Under the pieces are notes generated by a model. It saw only the letters and a program-made list of their open reading frames with translations, did no database searches and had not been told where the DNA came from. Shown piece after piece: positions 1-6,258 of a stretch of DNA of 14,966 nucleotides. The position numbers and the translations under genes are program-made. Position 1 is the stretch's first letter; every line of letters begins with the position of its first letter. Source of the DNA: JBOHCT01 sp050699055 (GTDB lineage Bacteria; Actinomycetota; Actinomycetes; Streptosporangiales; JBOHCT01); the NCBI GenBank assembly GCA_050699055.1, contig JBOHCT010000102.1:1-14966 (forward strand), written 5' to 3'.

Positions 1-41
1 GAAGAGGCCCGCGTACGTGCGCCGCGTACGCGGGCCTCTTC
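1..41. terminator. Perfect 17-bp inverted repeat, probable terminator of the unit left of the window
   Basis: Bases 1-17 pair without mismatch with 25-41, leaving a 7-base loop. The arms are very GC-rich and no T-tract follows, which suits the U-less hairpin terminators common in actinomycetes. It lies just before the GT-C gene and contains the GTG at 17, which argues against translation starting there. The repeat begins at the first base of the window, so the arms may extend further left. Terminator function is inferred from structure and position. Confidence 0.6.
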
Positions 42-88
42 CCCGAAGCTTGGGCGGCTATGCGATCAAGACGACTAGGATTTCCCAC

Positions 89-1903
89 GTGCTCCCACCT
101 TCCCGCCGACGCGATGCTGCTCGTAGGGCTGCGCCTAGGGCTGCGCCCAGGGCCGGTCTTGTGGCTGGAGGGGCCGGGCTCGCGGCGGTCGCGGTGAGCG
201 TCGCGCTCATGGTCGTCCTCGGGGCACTAGGCCCCTCAGCGATACAGCCACGCTATGGCTCGCCCTCCGCCCTGCCTCCGTGGTTCACCGAGAGGCACCC
301 GCCTGACCTGCTCGTGTATCCGCTCGTCATCATCGTCCTGCTGATCGGCGCCGTGGGAGTGGGGCTGGGGCTCCTCGCGGTGCGGAAGGGCTGGGCGCCC
401 CGCCCCCGCTGGCTCCTCGTCGGCGGGGTGCTGGCGACCGCCACGGTGCTGCTGGTGCCCTCGATGGGGACCACGGATGTTCTGCACTACGCCGCGTCAG
501 GCCGGATCGCGACGCTCGGCGGCGATCCGTACACCGTGACCCCCGAGCTGCTGGCGAGCATCGGCGACCCGGTCGGCCAGTACGCGATGGCGGACCCGTG
601 GGCGTACCTGCCGTCGAACTACGGTCCGCTCGCGACCGTAACGGAGTGGCTGGCGTCGATGCTGGGCGGCGCTTCGGCGCTGCGAACGGTCTGGTGGATC
701 GCCGTCTTCAACGGGGCGGCGTTCGTGTCGACCGCGGTGCTGCTGGACAGGCTGGCGGGATCCGACCGTGCGCGGCGTGTCCGCGTCCACCTCGCGTGGT
801 CGCTGAACCCGATCGTGCTCTGGCAACTCGTCGTCGGCGCCCATGTCGACGGGCTGGCGGTGGCCGCGATGGTCGCGGCCCTCGCCGGGCTCACGGTCCG
901 CAGGGGCAGAGGGGCGGCACTGGCCGGACTCGGCTCGGCGCTCGCCTGCGCGGCGCGGATCAACTACGCGCTCCTCGTCCCCGGCTTCATGTGGGGGCTG
1001 CGACATGATCGACGTCGTCTCGCCTTCGGCATTGGCGCGGGCGGTATCGCGCTGGCCATGGCCTTCGCCCCGTTCCTCCCCGGTGTGCTGTCAGTGCCGC
1101 TCGGCAGCCAGGGCACATTCGTCGCCGGCGCCTCCCCTTGGGCCCCCGTCTACGGCGCCCTCAGCACCGTGCTGTCCCGTCCTCACGCCAGGCTCGTCGT
1201 CACCCTGATGTCGGCGGGCGCCTTTCTGGTCGTGGCGGCACTGCTCGCCCGTGGCCTGCCCGAGCACTACAAAGGGTCCCTCGTCTCACGCACGGCACGT
1301 CCGACGGCGGTGATCTTCGTCGCCTGGCTGTTCACCACCCCGCACGCGGCTCCCTGGTATGACGCGGCCGCCTGGGCCTTCGTGCCGCTGCTCCCCGTCT
1401 CGTGGTTCGCGGTGGCCCTCCTGGTCCACACGACGCTGCTGTCGTTCGGCTACCTCTACCTCCCCGGCAACCCCATCCAGCCGGCGTGGCTCGCCCAGGT
1501 CGCCGAGAATGGTGCGTTGCACTACGTCCTCCCTGTCGGCCTCACCCTGACCGCGTTCGTGATCGCGGTGATCGGTCTGCGGCGCCACGGCGCGCCGGCC
1601 ATCCTGACTGGCGGCCTGGCTGGGGCGCCCGTACGGGCGCTCACCCGCACGATCGGCGGCCCGGAGCCAGCGGTGAGAATCAAGACTCGGGCGAGGGCGG
1701 GACTCGAGCCGGGCGCCCGGGCCAAGGTCGCGATCGACACGGGTGGCGGCGCCAAGACAGGAGCCCGGGCAGGACCGAGGACACGTACCGGTGGGCGTGC
1801 GCCCGTCGCGGCACGAGCGTCCGCCGGCGGCCCCGCGGGCGGGACGAACGCGTCCCAGGGTCGGCGACACGCAGAACACCTGGGCGCCAACCAGCCCGCT
1901 TAG
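89..1903 (+). CDS. GT-C family membrane glycosyltransferase, MptB-like (polyprenyl-phosphomannose-dependent alpha-1,6-mannosyltransferase family)
   Basis: Predicted polytopic membrane protein of 604 residues that would add sugars from a polyprenyl-phosphate donor on the outer face of the membrane. Roughly a dozen hydrophobic segments lie between residues ~25 and ~520. An acidic loop after the second or third segment, around residues 127-150, holds TTDVLHYAASGR followed by GGDPYTVTP, resembling the catalytic-loop motif of MptA/MptB mannosyltransferases. I choose GTG 89 because AGGA (77-80) sits 8 bases upstream; the GTG at 17 lies inside the hairpin at 1-41. A 12-bp tandem repeat (124-147) encodes an Arg/Ala-rich N-terminus. 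The last ~80 residues are a basic Ala/Gly/Arg/Thr-rich tail of low complexity, probably cytosolic and dispensable. The stop overlaps the end of the convergent gtrA-like gene by 4 bases. The family is fairly sure; donor and acceptor sugars are not. Confidence 0.75.
   Translation: MLPPSRRRDAARRAAPRAAPRAGLVAGGAGLAAVAVSVALMVVLGALGPSAIQPRYGSPSALPPWFTERHPPDLLVYPLVIIVLLIGAVGVGLGLLAVRKGWAPRPRWLLVGGVLATATVLLVPSMGTTDVLHYAASGRIATLGGDPYTVTPELLASIGDPVGQYAMADPWAYLPSNYGPLATVTEWLASMLGGASALRTVWWIAVFNGAAFVSTAVLLDRLAGSDRARRVRVHLAWSLNPIVLWQLVVGAHVDGLAVAAMVAALAGLTVRRGRGAALAGLGSALACAARINYALLVPGFMWGLRHDRRRLAFGIGAGGIALAMAFAPFLPGVLSVPLGSQGTFVAGASPWAPVYGALSTVLSRPHARLVVTLMSAGAFLVVAALLARGLPEHYKGSLVSRTARPTAVIFVAWLFTTPHAAPWYDAAAWAFVPLLPVSWFAVALLVHTTLLSFGYLYLPGNPIQPAWLAQVAENGALHYVLPVGLTLTAFVIAVIGLRRHGAPAILTGGLAGAPVRALTRTIGGPEPAVRIKTRARAGLEPGARAKVAIDTGGGAKTGARAGPRTRTGGRAPVAARASAGGPAGGTNASQGRRHAEHLGANQPA
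124..153 (+). repeat. 12-bp tandem repeat in the 5' end of the GT-C gene
   Basis: TAGGGCTGCGCC occurs twice back to back (124-147), followed by a third partial copy with one change (148-153). It encodes the RAAPRAAPRAG stretch of the cytosolic N-terminus. It probably arose by replication slippage in a region under little constraint. Confidence 0.7.
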
Positions 1904-2550
1904 TACGGGTCCTCCCCCGCCTCCTGATGGGCAAGCGGTGCTTCCGGTCGTTTGAGAAAGTCGGCGACGGATGGCCGCCCCTTCTCGGCCGACCCAGTCG
2001 ACCCAGTCGACTGGGTCGACTGGGTCGGCCGAGAGCGCGGAGCGTCCCCGCCCGTACCGTCTCCGTCAGAACCTCCCCGCCCGCCGTCGCCCCGGCCCGG
2101 GCCCACGAACACAAGCTTGTCGAAGACGATGTACCTGACGAAGAAGAGGACCACGAACGTCACGGCGTAAGTAGCTCCCACGAGCAACACCCGCACAGAG
2201 TGGTCGCCACTGACGGCGCCCGCGCGCGCCTCGACCAGCGTGGTCGTGGTGGCGCTCACCGCGATGCTGAAGACGACCACGGCGGCGTAGCGGGCTAGTT
2301 CACGCCAGCGGCGCGAACCGTCGCGCTCTCCCCAGACCCAGTCGCGGTTGAGGAAGTACTTGGGGACCGCTCCGGCGAAGAACGCGATCGCGCTCGCCAT
2401 GGTGGGCGTGATGTGATCGAAGAGCGCGTACGAGAGCACGAACACCGCTTCGGCCACGACGGCACCGACGGCCGACCCGATGCCGTAACGGGTCAGTCGA
2501 ACCACATGGTGGCTGCGCCGCAGCTGCCACGCTCGTTCGGCCCAAGACAC
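1900..2550 (-). CDS. GtrA family membrane protein with a long hydrophilic C-terminal tail
   Basis: GtrA-like proteins are small four-helix membrane proteins thought to move polyprenyl-phosphate-linked sugars across the membrane for surface-polysaccharide decoration. Residues ~18-148 show the pattern: RYGIGSAVGAVVAEAV in helix 1, helix 2 near 48-66 leading into KYFLNRDWVW (the family's conserved N-x-x-W/F stretch), then helices at ~86-107 and ~120-142. The GTG start is preceded by AGGA (complement at 2558-2561) with a 7-base spacer. The family usually ends near residue 150; here another ~66 Gly/Ser/Thr/Pro-rich residues follow, part of them encoded by the 52-bp palindrome at 1983-2034. It is convergent with the GT-C gene (4-base overlap) and divergent from the SQD1-like gene. 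A partnership with either is inferred from proximity. The domain call is solid; the biological substrate is unknown. Confidence 0.85.
   Translation of the reverse strand: MSWAERAWQLRRSHHVVRLTRYGIGSAVGAVVAEAVFVLSYALFDHITPTMASAIAFFAGAVPKYFLNRDWVWGERDGSRRWRELARYAAVVVFSIAVSATTTTLVEARAGAVSGDHSVRVLLVGATYAVTFVVLFFVRYIVFDKLVFVGPGRGDGGRGGSDGDGTGGDAPRSRPTQSTQSTGSTGSAEKGRPSVADFLKRPEAPLAHQEAGEDPY
1983..2034. repeat. Perfect 52-bp palindrome inside the gtrA 3' end, possible bidirectional terminator
   Basis: Every base from 1983 to 2008 pairs with its partner from 2034 back to 2009, centred on TC|GA with no loop. The core consists of two copies of GACCCAGTC followed by two copies of the complementary GACTGGGTC, flanked by TCTCGGCC/GGCCGAGA. 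It lies about 80 bases past the stop of the convergent GT-C gene, where a terminator would be expected, yet it is read through in frame by gtrA as a TQSTQSTGSTGS tail. Structure is certain; terminator function is inferred. Confidence 0.75.
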
Positions 2551-2828
2551 GTGCTCATCCTAGGGCTCGCGGTCCCTGGCATGAGGCTTCCCTCAGGACC
2601 TGGGCGCCTATCGTAGACGCCACGAAGAACGCGCCAGAGGGAGTGGTCTCCTCCTCATCATCGCAGCTCAGAGCGGGTACTGGCGGCTGGAGCCCGCCCG
2701 GCACGCTCGCCGTCTGTTTGCGAATCGTTACGATGCCTGAGGCATAGTGAGGAGACGTTCGAACGTCTGTCACAGTAACGTGCCCGTTGCCGTCCTCGAC
2801 TCGAACCATCACCGTGGAGGGGAAAAGC
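2551..2828. other. Divergent intergenic region between gtrA-like and SQD1-like genes
   Basis: This 278-base gap must hold promoters for both directions. Toward SQD1 a weak pair TTGCGA (2718-2723) and CATAGT (2743-2748), with a long 19-base spacer, is visible. Toward gtrA the complement of 2610-2615 reads TACGAT, an acceptable actinomycete -10 box, without a clear -35. The right half contains the nested inverted repeats described separately. I see no convincing protein-coding frame here. Confidence 0.4.
2726..2780 (+). promoter_or_regulatory. Nested inverted repeats in the SQD1 leader, candidate operator or structured 5' RNA
   Basis: Three inverted repeats lie within 55 bases. CGTTAC (2726-2731) pairs with GTAACG (2775-2780). 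Inside it are ATGCC-TGA-GGCAT (2733-2745) and the perfect 16-bp palindrome AGACGTTCGAACGTCT (2753-2768). As RNA this folds as a closing stem holding two hairpins, a three-way junction. As DNA the 16-bp palindrome would be a two-fold operator. It ends about 50 bases before the SQD1 start codon. The pairings are seen; either role is inference. Confidence 0.4.
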
Positions 2829-4001
2829 GTGCGTACTCTGGTTCTCGGGGGCGACGGCTACCTTGGCTGGCCGACGGCCCTTCACCTGTCCCAGGCCGGG
2901 CATGACGTAGCCGTCGCCGACAACTTCGTCCGTCGCCAATACGATTACGAGCTCGGCGTGCAGAGCCTGGTGCCGTTCGAAACTCTGCAGACGCGCGTCG
3001 CGACTTGGCAGGGGGTGACAGGTCGACGCATCCGGATGTTCGTGGGCGATCTGACCGATGCCGACTTCGTCCACGCCATGATCGGCGAGTTCCGCCCGGA
3101 AGCGGTCGTCCATTTCGCGGAGCAGCGCGCCGCGCCCTACTCGATGATCGACCGCAAGCACGCGGTCTACACACAGGTCAATAATGTTTCCGGCACGCTG
3201 AACCTGCTGTTCGCCATCGGCGAGATCGACCCCGACATCCACCTCGTCAAGCTCGGCACGATGGGCGAGTACGGCACCCCCAACATCGACATCGAGGAGG
3301 GGTGGCTCGAGGTCACCCACAACGGCCGTACCGACCGGCTCCTCTACCCGAAACGGCCGGGATCTTTCTATCACCTGTCCAAGGTGCACGACAGCCACAA
3401 CATCGAGTTCGCGTGCCGCATCTGGGGGCTCCGGGCGACCGACCTCAACCAGGGGGTCGTCTACGGCCAGCGGACCGAGGAGACCGCCCTCGACCCACGG
3501 TTGGCGACGCGTTTCGACTACGACAGCGTGTTCGGCACGGTCCTCAACCGCTTCGTCATCCAAGCGGTGCTGGGTCATCCACTCACGGTCTACGGCTCTG
3601 GCGGGCAGACCCGGGGCATGATCGACATTCGTGACACCGTCGAATGCATCCGCTTGGCCTGCGAGAACCCCGCCGAGCGCGGTGAGTTCAGGGTTTTCAA
3701 CCAGATGACGGAAAGCTTCTCCGTCGCCGAGCTCGCCAAGACCGTGTCCGACACCTACCCCAAGCCGGTCGAGGTCGAGTACCTCGACAACCCGCGGGTC
3801 GAGGCCGACAGCCACTACTACAACGTGGTCCACACCGCCCTGATGGACCTCGGCCTCAAGCCGCACCTGCTCTCCGACACCCTCCTCGAGTCTCTGTTCG
3901 ACATCACGGAGGAGCACAGGCACCGCGCCGACCCGGCGGCCGTACGGCCCAGCGTCAGCTGGCGGGAACCGCGGGAACGCGGCTTCACGTGGGAGAGGTA
4001 G
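2829..4001 (+). CDS. sqdB: UDP-sulfoquinovose synthase (SQD1/SqdB family)
   Basis: Predicted to convert UDP-glucose plus sulfite to UDP-sulfoquinovose with bound NAD, the head-group donor of sulfolipids. It is a 390-residue extended-SDR protein. GGDGYLGW (7-14) is the NAD-binding loop. The catalytic triad reads T144 (in LGTMGEYG), Y181 and K185 (YHLSK), nearly the same numbers as plant SQD1. LNQGVVYG (207-213), RFDYDSVFGTVLNRF, HPLTVYGSGGQTRGMIDIRD, EFRVFNQMTE and PRVEADSHYYN are near word-for-word with plant and cyanobacterial enzymes. GTG 2829 is chosen because GGAGGGG (2816-2822) sits 6 bases upstream and the fold starts at once; an in-frame ATG at 2787 lacks such a site. No sulfoquinovosyltransferase (SqdX/SqdD type) is visible in the window. 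The family call is strong; whether the product enters a lipid or a glycan is open. Confidence 0.93.
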   Translation: MRTLVLGGDGYLGWPTALHLSQAGHDVAVADNFVRRQYDYELGVQSLVPFETLQTRVATWQGVTGRRIRMFVGDLTDADFVHAMIGEFRPEAVVHFAEQRAAPYSMIDRKHAVYTQVNNVSGTLNLLFAIGEIDPDIHLVKLGTMGEYGTPNIDIEEGWLEVTHNGRTDRLLYPKRPGSFYHLSKVHDSHNIEFACRIWGLRATDLNQGVVYGQRTEETALDPRLATRFDYDSVFGTVLNRFVIQAVLGHPLTVYGSGGQTRGMIDIRDTVECIRLACENPAERGEFRVFNQMTESFSVAELAKTVSDTYPKPVEVEYLDNPRVEADSHYYNVVHTALMDLGLKPHLLSDTLLESLFDITEEHRHRADPAAVRPSVSWREPRERGFTWER

Positions 4002-4073
4002 GCAGGTCGCGACCCTACAGCCGGAGACAGCGGGAGCCGACGAGGCCGCCAGCCTGCGGGTAAGGCTATCGGC

Positions 4074-4172
4074 ATGAGCGAAGGTCCGGCAGGGTACGAC
4101 CAAGCGGCGGCACCCCCAACGCGGGACGGGGCGCCCGCGGCCGGAGGGGAACACCGAGGGTTCGTCCCGTGA
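4074..4172 (+). CDS. Small 32-codon reading frame overlapping the DedA start (hypothetical)
   Basis: ATG 4074 opens a 32-residue frame rich in Gly, Ala and Pro. Its TGA overlaps the GTG of the DedA gene in the sequence GTGA, the classical arrangement for coupled translation. AAGG (4062-4065) lies 8 bases before the ATG; alternatively TAAGGCTAT just upstream could be a -10 box giving a near-leaderless start. The peptide has no signal, no membrane segment and no family I recognise. It may be a coupling leader for dedA or chance. Confidence 0.35.
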   Translation: MSEGPAGYDQAAAPPTRDGAPAAGGEHRGFVP

Positions 4173-4786
4173 GCCAGCTGCCCGGCGCGTTGGCCGCCAT
4201 CGCCCCGATCCTCGACCACTACGGGTACCTCGCGGTAGGCGGACTGGTGCTGGTCGAGGACTTCGGTGTGCCCTCACCGGGCGAGACCATCCTCATCGCG
4301 GCCGCCGTCTATGCGGGGGTCGGCAAGCTCAACATCGTGGTCGTGGGCGCCGTCGCCTTCCTCGCGGCGGTGGTTGGGGACAACATCGGGTTCGCCATCG
4401 GCCACTTCGGCGGGCGCCGGCTGGTGCACCGTTATGGCCGTTATGTCCTCCTCACCGCCTCGCGGATGGACAAGGCCGAGAGATTCTTCACCCGCCACGG
4501 CGGCAAGGTTGTCACCGTCGCCCGGTTCATCGAGGGCCTCCGTCAGGCCAACGGCATCGTCGCCGGTATCGCGCGGATGCACTGGTCCAGGTTTCTGGCC
4601 TACAACGCCCTCGGCGCGGCGCTCTGGGTCGCCGTCTGGAGCACCATCGGATACGCCGCGGGGACCCACATCAATGTCCTCTACGGCCAGGCGCATCGCT
4701 ACGAGTTCTATCTCCTCGTCGCGGTCGCGGTCGCGGTCGCGGCCTTCATCGCGTACCGGCTCTTCACCCGCCTCCGAAGGAGGTGA
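4169..4786 (+). CDS. DedA family membrane protein
   Basis: DedA (SNARE-associated/VTT) proteins are integral membrane proteins linked to recycling of undecaprenyl phosphate or phospholipid transport and membrane-potential homeostasis. This 205-residue copy has the usual layout: an N-terminal re-entrant stretch with VEDFGVPSPGETILIAAA (residues ~29-46), a second hydrophobic segment containing VVGDNIGFAIGHFGGRR, the family signature RFIEGLRQANGIVAGIARM (~118-136), and two C-terminal helices (~142-165 and ~178-198). The signature has Glu where many homologues have Pro (RFIEG rather than RFxPG). GTG 4169 has GAGGG (4156-4160) 8 bases upstream and overlaps a small upstream frame. It follows the SQD1-like gene by 167 bases on the same strand. 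A 6-bp tandem repeat encodes a VAVAVAVA run in the last helix. Confidence 0.88.
   Translation: MSQLPGALAAIAPILDHYGYLAVGGLVLVEDFGVPSPGETILIAAAVYAGVGKLNIVVVGAVAFLAAVVGDNIGFAIGHFGGRRLVHRYGRYVLLTASRMDKAERFFTRHGGKVVTVARFIEGLRQANGIVAGIARMHWSRFLAYNALGAALWVAVWSTIGYAAGTHINVLYGQAHRYEFYLLVAVAVAVAAFIAYRLFTRLRRR
4718..4741 (+). repeat. Hexanucleotide repeat GTCGCG x4 in dedA
   Basis: Four perfect copies of GTCGCG encode alternating Val-Ala in the last transmembrane helix of the DedA protein. Because the unit is six bases, copy-number changes would lengthen or shorten the helix without shifting the frame. Confidence 0.7.
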
Positions 4787-4789
4787 CCC

Positions 4790-4921
4790 GTGACCACGAT
4801 CCGCGTTCGCGGTCGGGACGCGCGGGATACTGCGCTCTTGGACCATAGGATCTTGGGCACGATGAGGTGGTGGCTGTGCCGGAACGTCTCGTGGTGGTGG
4901 GTGGAGACGCCGCGGGGATGA
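4790..4921 (+). CDS. Small 43-residue reading frame behind a consensus Shine-Dalgarno (hypothetical)
   Basis: AAGGAGGTGA (4777-4786), essentially the full anti-16S complement, overlaps the dedA stop and stands the right distance from GTG 4790. The frame gives 43 residues, Arg- and Trp-rich (MRWWLCRNVSWWWVE near the end), and overlaps the start of the flavoprotein gene by 46 bases in another frame. I recognise no family. The site may load ribosomes that are handed on to the flavoprotein, or the frame may be a fortuitous reading of the intergenic region. The strength of the binding site is the only real argument for it. Confidence 0.3.
   Translation: MTTIRVRGRDARDTALLDHRILGTMRWWLCRNVSWWWVETPRG
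4846..4878 (+). promoter_or_regulatory. Possible -10 box and ribosome-binding site of the flavoprotein gene
   Basis: TAGGAT (4846-4851) resembles actinomycete -10 boxes; no good -35 lies 17-18 bases upstream. GAGG (4864-4867) is 8 bases before GTG 4876, which makes 4876 a better start than the in-frame GTGs at 4867 and 4870. Confidence 0.3.
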
Positions 4922-6249
4922 CGGCGGCGTCGCAGGCCCGGCGGCGCCGCCGTCCCGACGACCTATCGATCGTCGCGCTGGAAAGAGGCGGGTTCACCTC
5001 GTACTCGGCGTGCGGCATCCCGTACCTCGTGGGCGGGGTCGTCGCGGACATCGGGAAGCTCATCGTCCGGGACCCACAGACGTTCCGCGCCGATTTCGCC
5101 GTCGACGCGCGGGTCGGGCACGAGGCCGTAGAGATCGACCTGGATCGCCGCGCGGTACGCGCCCGGGACCTGAACGAAGGCACGGAGTACTGGGTGGGCT
5201 TCGACCACGTGGTCGTCGCGACCGGGGCGGTACCGCGCCGTCCCCACCTGCCGGGCGCCGACGCGAAGGGGATCCACGGCGTGCAGGTCCTCGACGACGC
5301 CGTGGCGGTCCAGCGCCTCCTGGACGAGTACGCGCCGCGCCGGGCGGTCGTGGTCGGCGGCGGCTACATCGGGCTGGAGATGGCGGAGGCCCTGGTACGG
5401 CGTGGGCTGGACGTCTCGTTGGTGGAGGCCGCGGCGCAGCCCATGGGCACCCTCGACCCCGACATGGGCTCGCTGGTCGCCGACGCCCTACGCCGCATCG
5501 GTGTGGCGGTCTACACCGGAGAGCCCGCGGAAGGCTTCGACGCCGACGGCGGGCGCGTGCGGGCGGTGACGACCTCCGAACTGACCCTGCCGGCCGACAT
5601 AGTCGTGCTCGGCCTCGGCGTACGGCCGAACACCGCCATGGCGGAGGCCGCGGGGGTCCCGCTCGGCCCGGAGACCGGCGGGATCGGCGTCGATCGCCGC
5701 ATGCGCACGTCGATCGGCGGGGTATGGGCGGCGGGCGACTGCGTGGAGAGTCGGCACCTGGTTTCCGGCGGGCCTGTCGTTGTCCCCCTCGGCACCCACG
5801 CCAACAAGCAGGGCAGGGTGGCGGGGATCAACATCGGCGGCGGTTACGCGACGTTCCCCGGCGTGGTCGGCACCGCGGCTGCCAAGATCTGCGACGTGGA
5901 GGTGGCCCGCACCGGCCTGTCGGAAGCCGAGGCCGAACAGGCCGGTTTCGCGACGGCGGGCGCCACCATCGCGTCCACCACCCGCGCCGGCTACTATCCC
6001 GGCGCGGTACCGATCACGGTCAAGCTCGTCGCGGAGCGGCGAAGCGGCCGGCTGCTCGGCGCCCAGATCGTCGGCGAGGAGGGGGCGGCCAAGCGCATCG
6101 ACGTCCTCGCGGTCGCCGTCTGGCATGGCATGACGGTCGAGCAGATGATCGGACTCGACCTGTCGTACGCGCCGCCCTTCGCCCCGGTGTGGGACCCGGT
6201 GCTGATCGCCGCGCGCAAGACCGCCGCGCGCGTGCAGGAGCTTGGCTAA
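4876..6249 (+). CDS. CoA-disulfide reductase / NADH oxidase-like FAD flavoprotein
   Basis: Cytosolic pyridine nucleotide-disulfide oxidoreductase of 457 residues in the single-cysteine class that includes CoA-disulfide reductase, NADH oxidase and persulfide reductases. The N-terminal FAD site is LVVVGGDAAGM (5-15). The redox cysteine is C46 in SYSACGIPY. A second dinucleotide site VVVGGGYIGLEMAEAL lies near residue 155, and VWAAGDCVES near residue 285 contacts FAD. A C-terminal dimerisation domain begins around FPGVVGTAAAKI. GYYPGA and the late SYAPPFAPVWDP carry tyrosines typical of CoA-disulfide-reductase members. There is no rhodanese domain. Convergent with the cation exporter, with only 9 bases between stops. 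The family is clear; whether the substrate is CoA disulfide, mycothiol-type disulfide, persulfide or oxygen cannot be told from sequence alone. Confidence 0.85.
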   Translation: MPERLVVVGGDAAGMTAASQARRRRRPDDLSIVALERGGFTSYSACGIPYLVGGVVADIGKLIVRDPQTFRADFAVDARVGHEAVEIDLDRRAVRARDLNEGTEYWVGFDHVVVATGAVPRRPHLPGADAKGIHGVQVLDDAVAVQRLLDEYAPRRAVVVGGGYIGLEMAEALVRRGLDVSLVEAAAQPMGTLDPDMGSLVADALRRIGVAVYTGEPAEGFDADGGRVRAVTTSELTLPADIVVLGLGVRPNTAMAEAAGVPLGPETGGIGVDRRMRTSIGGVWAAGDCVESRHLVSGGPVVVPLGTHANKQGRVAGINIGGGYATFPGVVGTAAAKICDVEVARTGLSEAEAEQAGFATAGATIASTTRAGYYPGAVPITVKLVAERRSGRLLGAQIVGEEGAAKRIDVLAVAVWHGMTVEQMIGLDLSYAPPFAPVWDPVLIAARKTAARVQELG

Positions 6250-6258
6250 CGTTCCGCG

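Noticed and set aside
17..88. N-terminal extension of the GT-C gene to GTG 17
   Set aside because: The codon lies inside the 17-bp hairpin and has no ribosome site; GTG 89 has AGGA at good distance.
2757..2764. GTTCGAAC as part of an actinobacterial LexA (SOS) box
   Set aside because: LexA boxes have the half-sites in the opposite arrangement around a 4-base centre (CGAAC-N4-GTTCG); here the halves are inverted and contiguous.
2658..4277. Long minus-strand frame opposite the SQD1-like gene
   Set aside because: Antisense shadow of a gene with near-certain function; composition is low-complexity His/Asp/Val/Arg with no recognisable motif.
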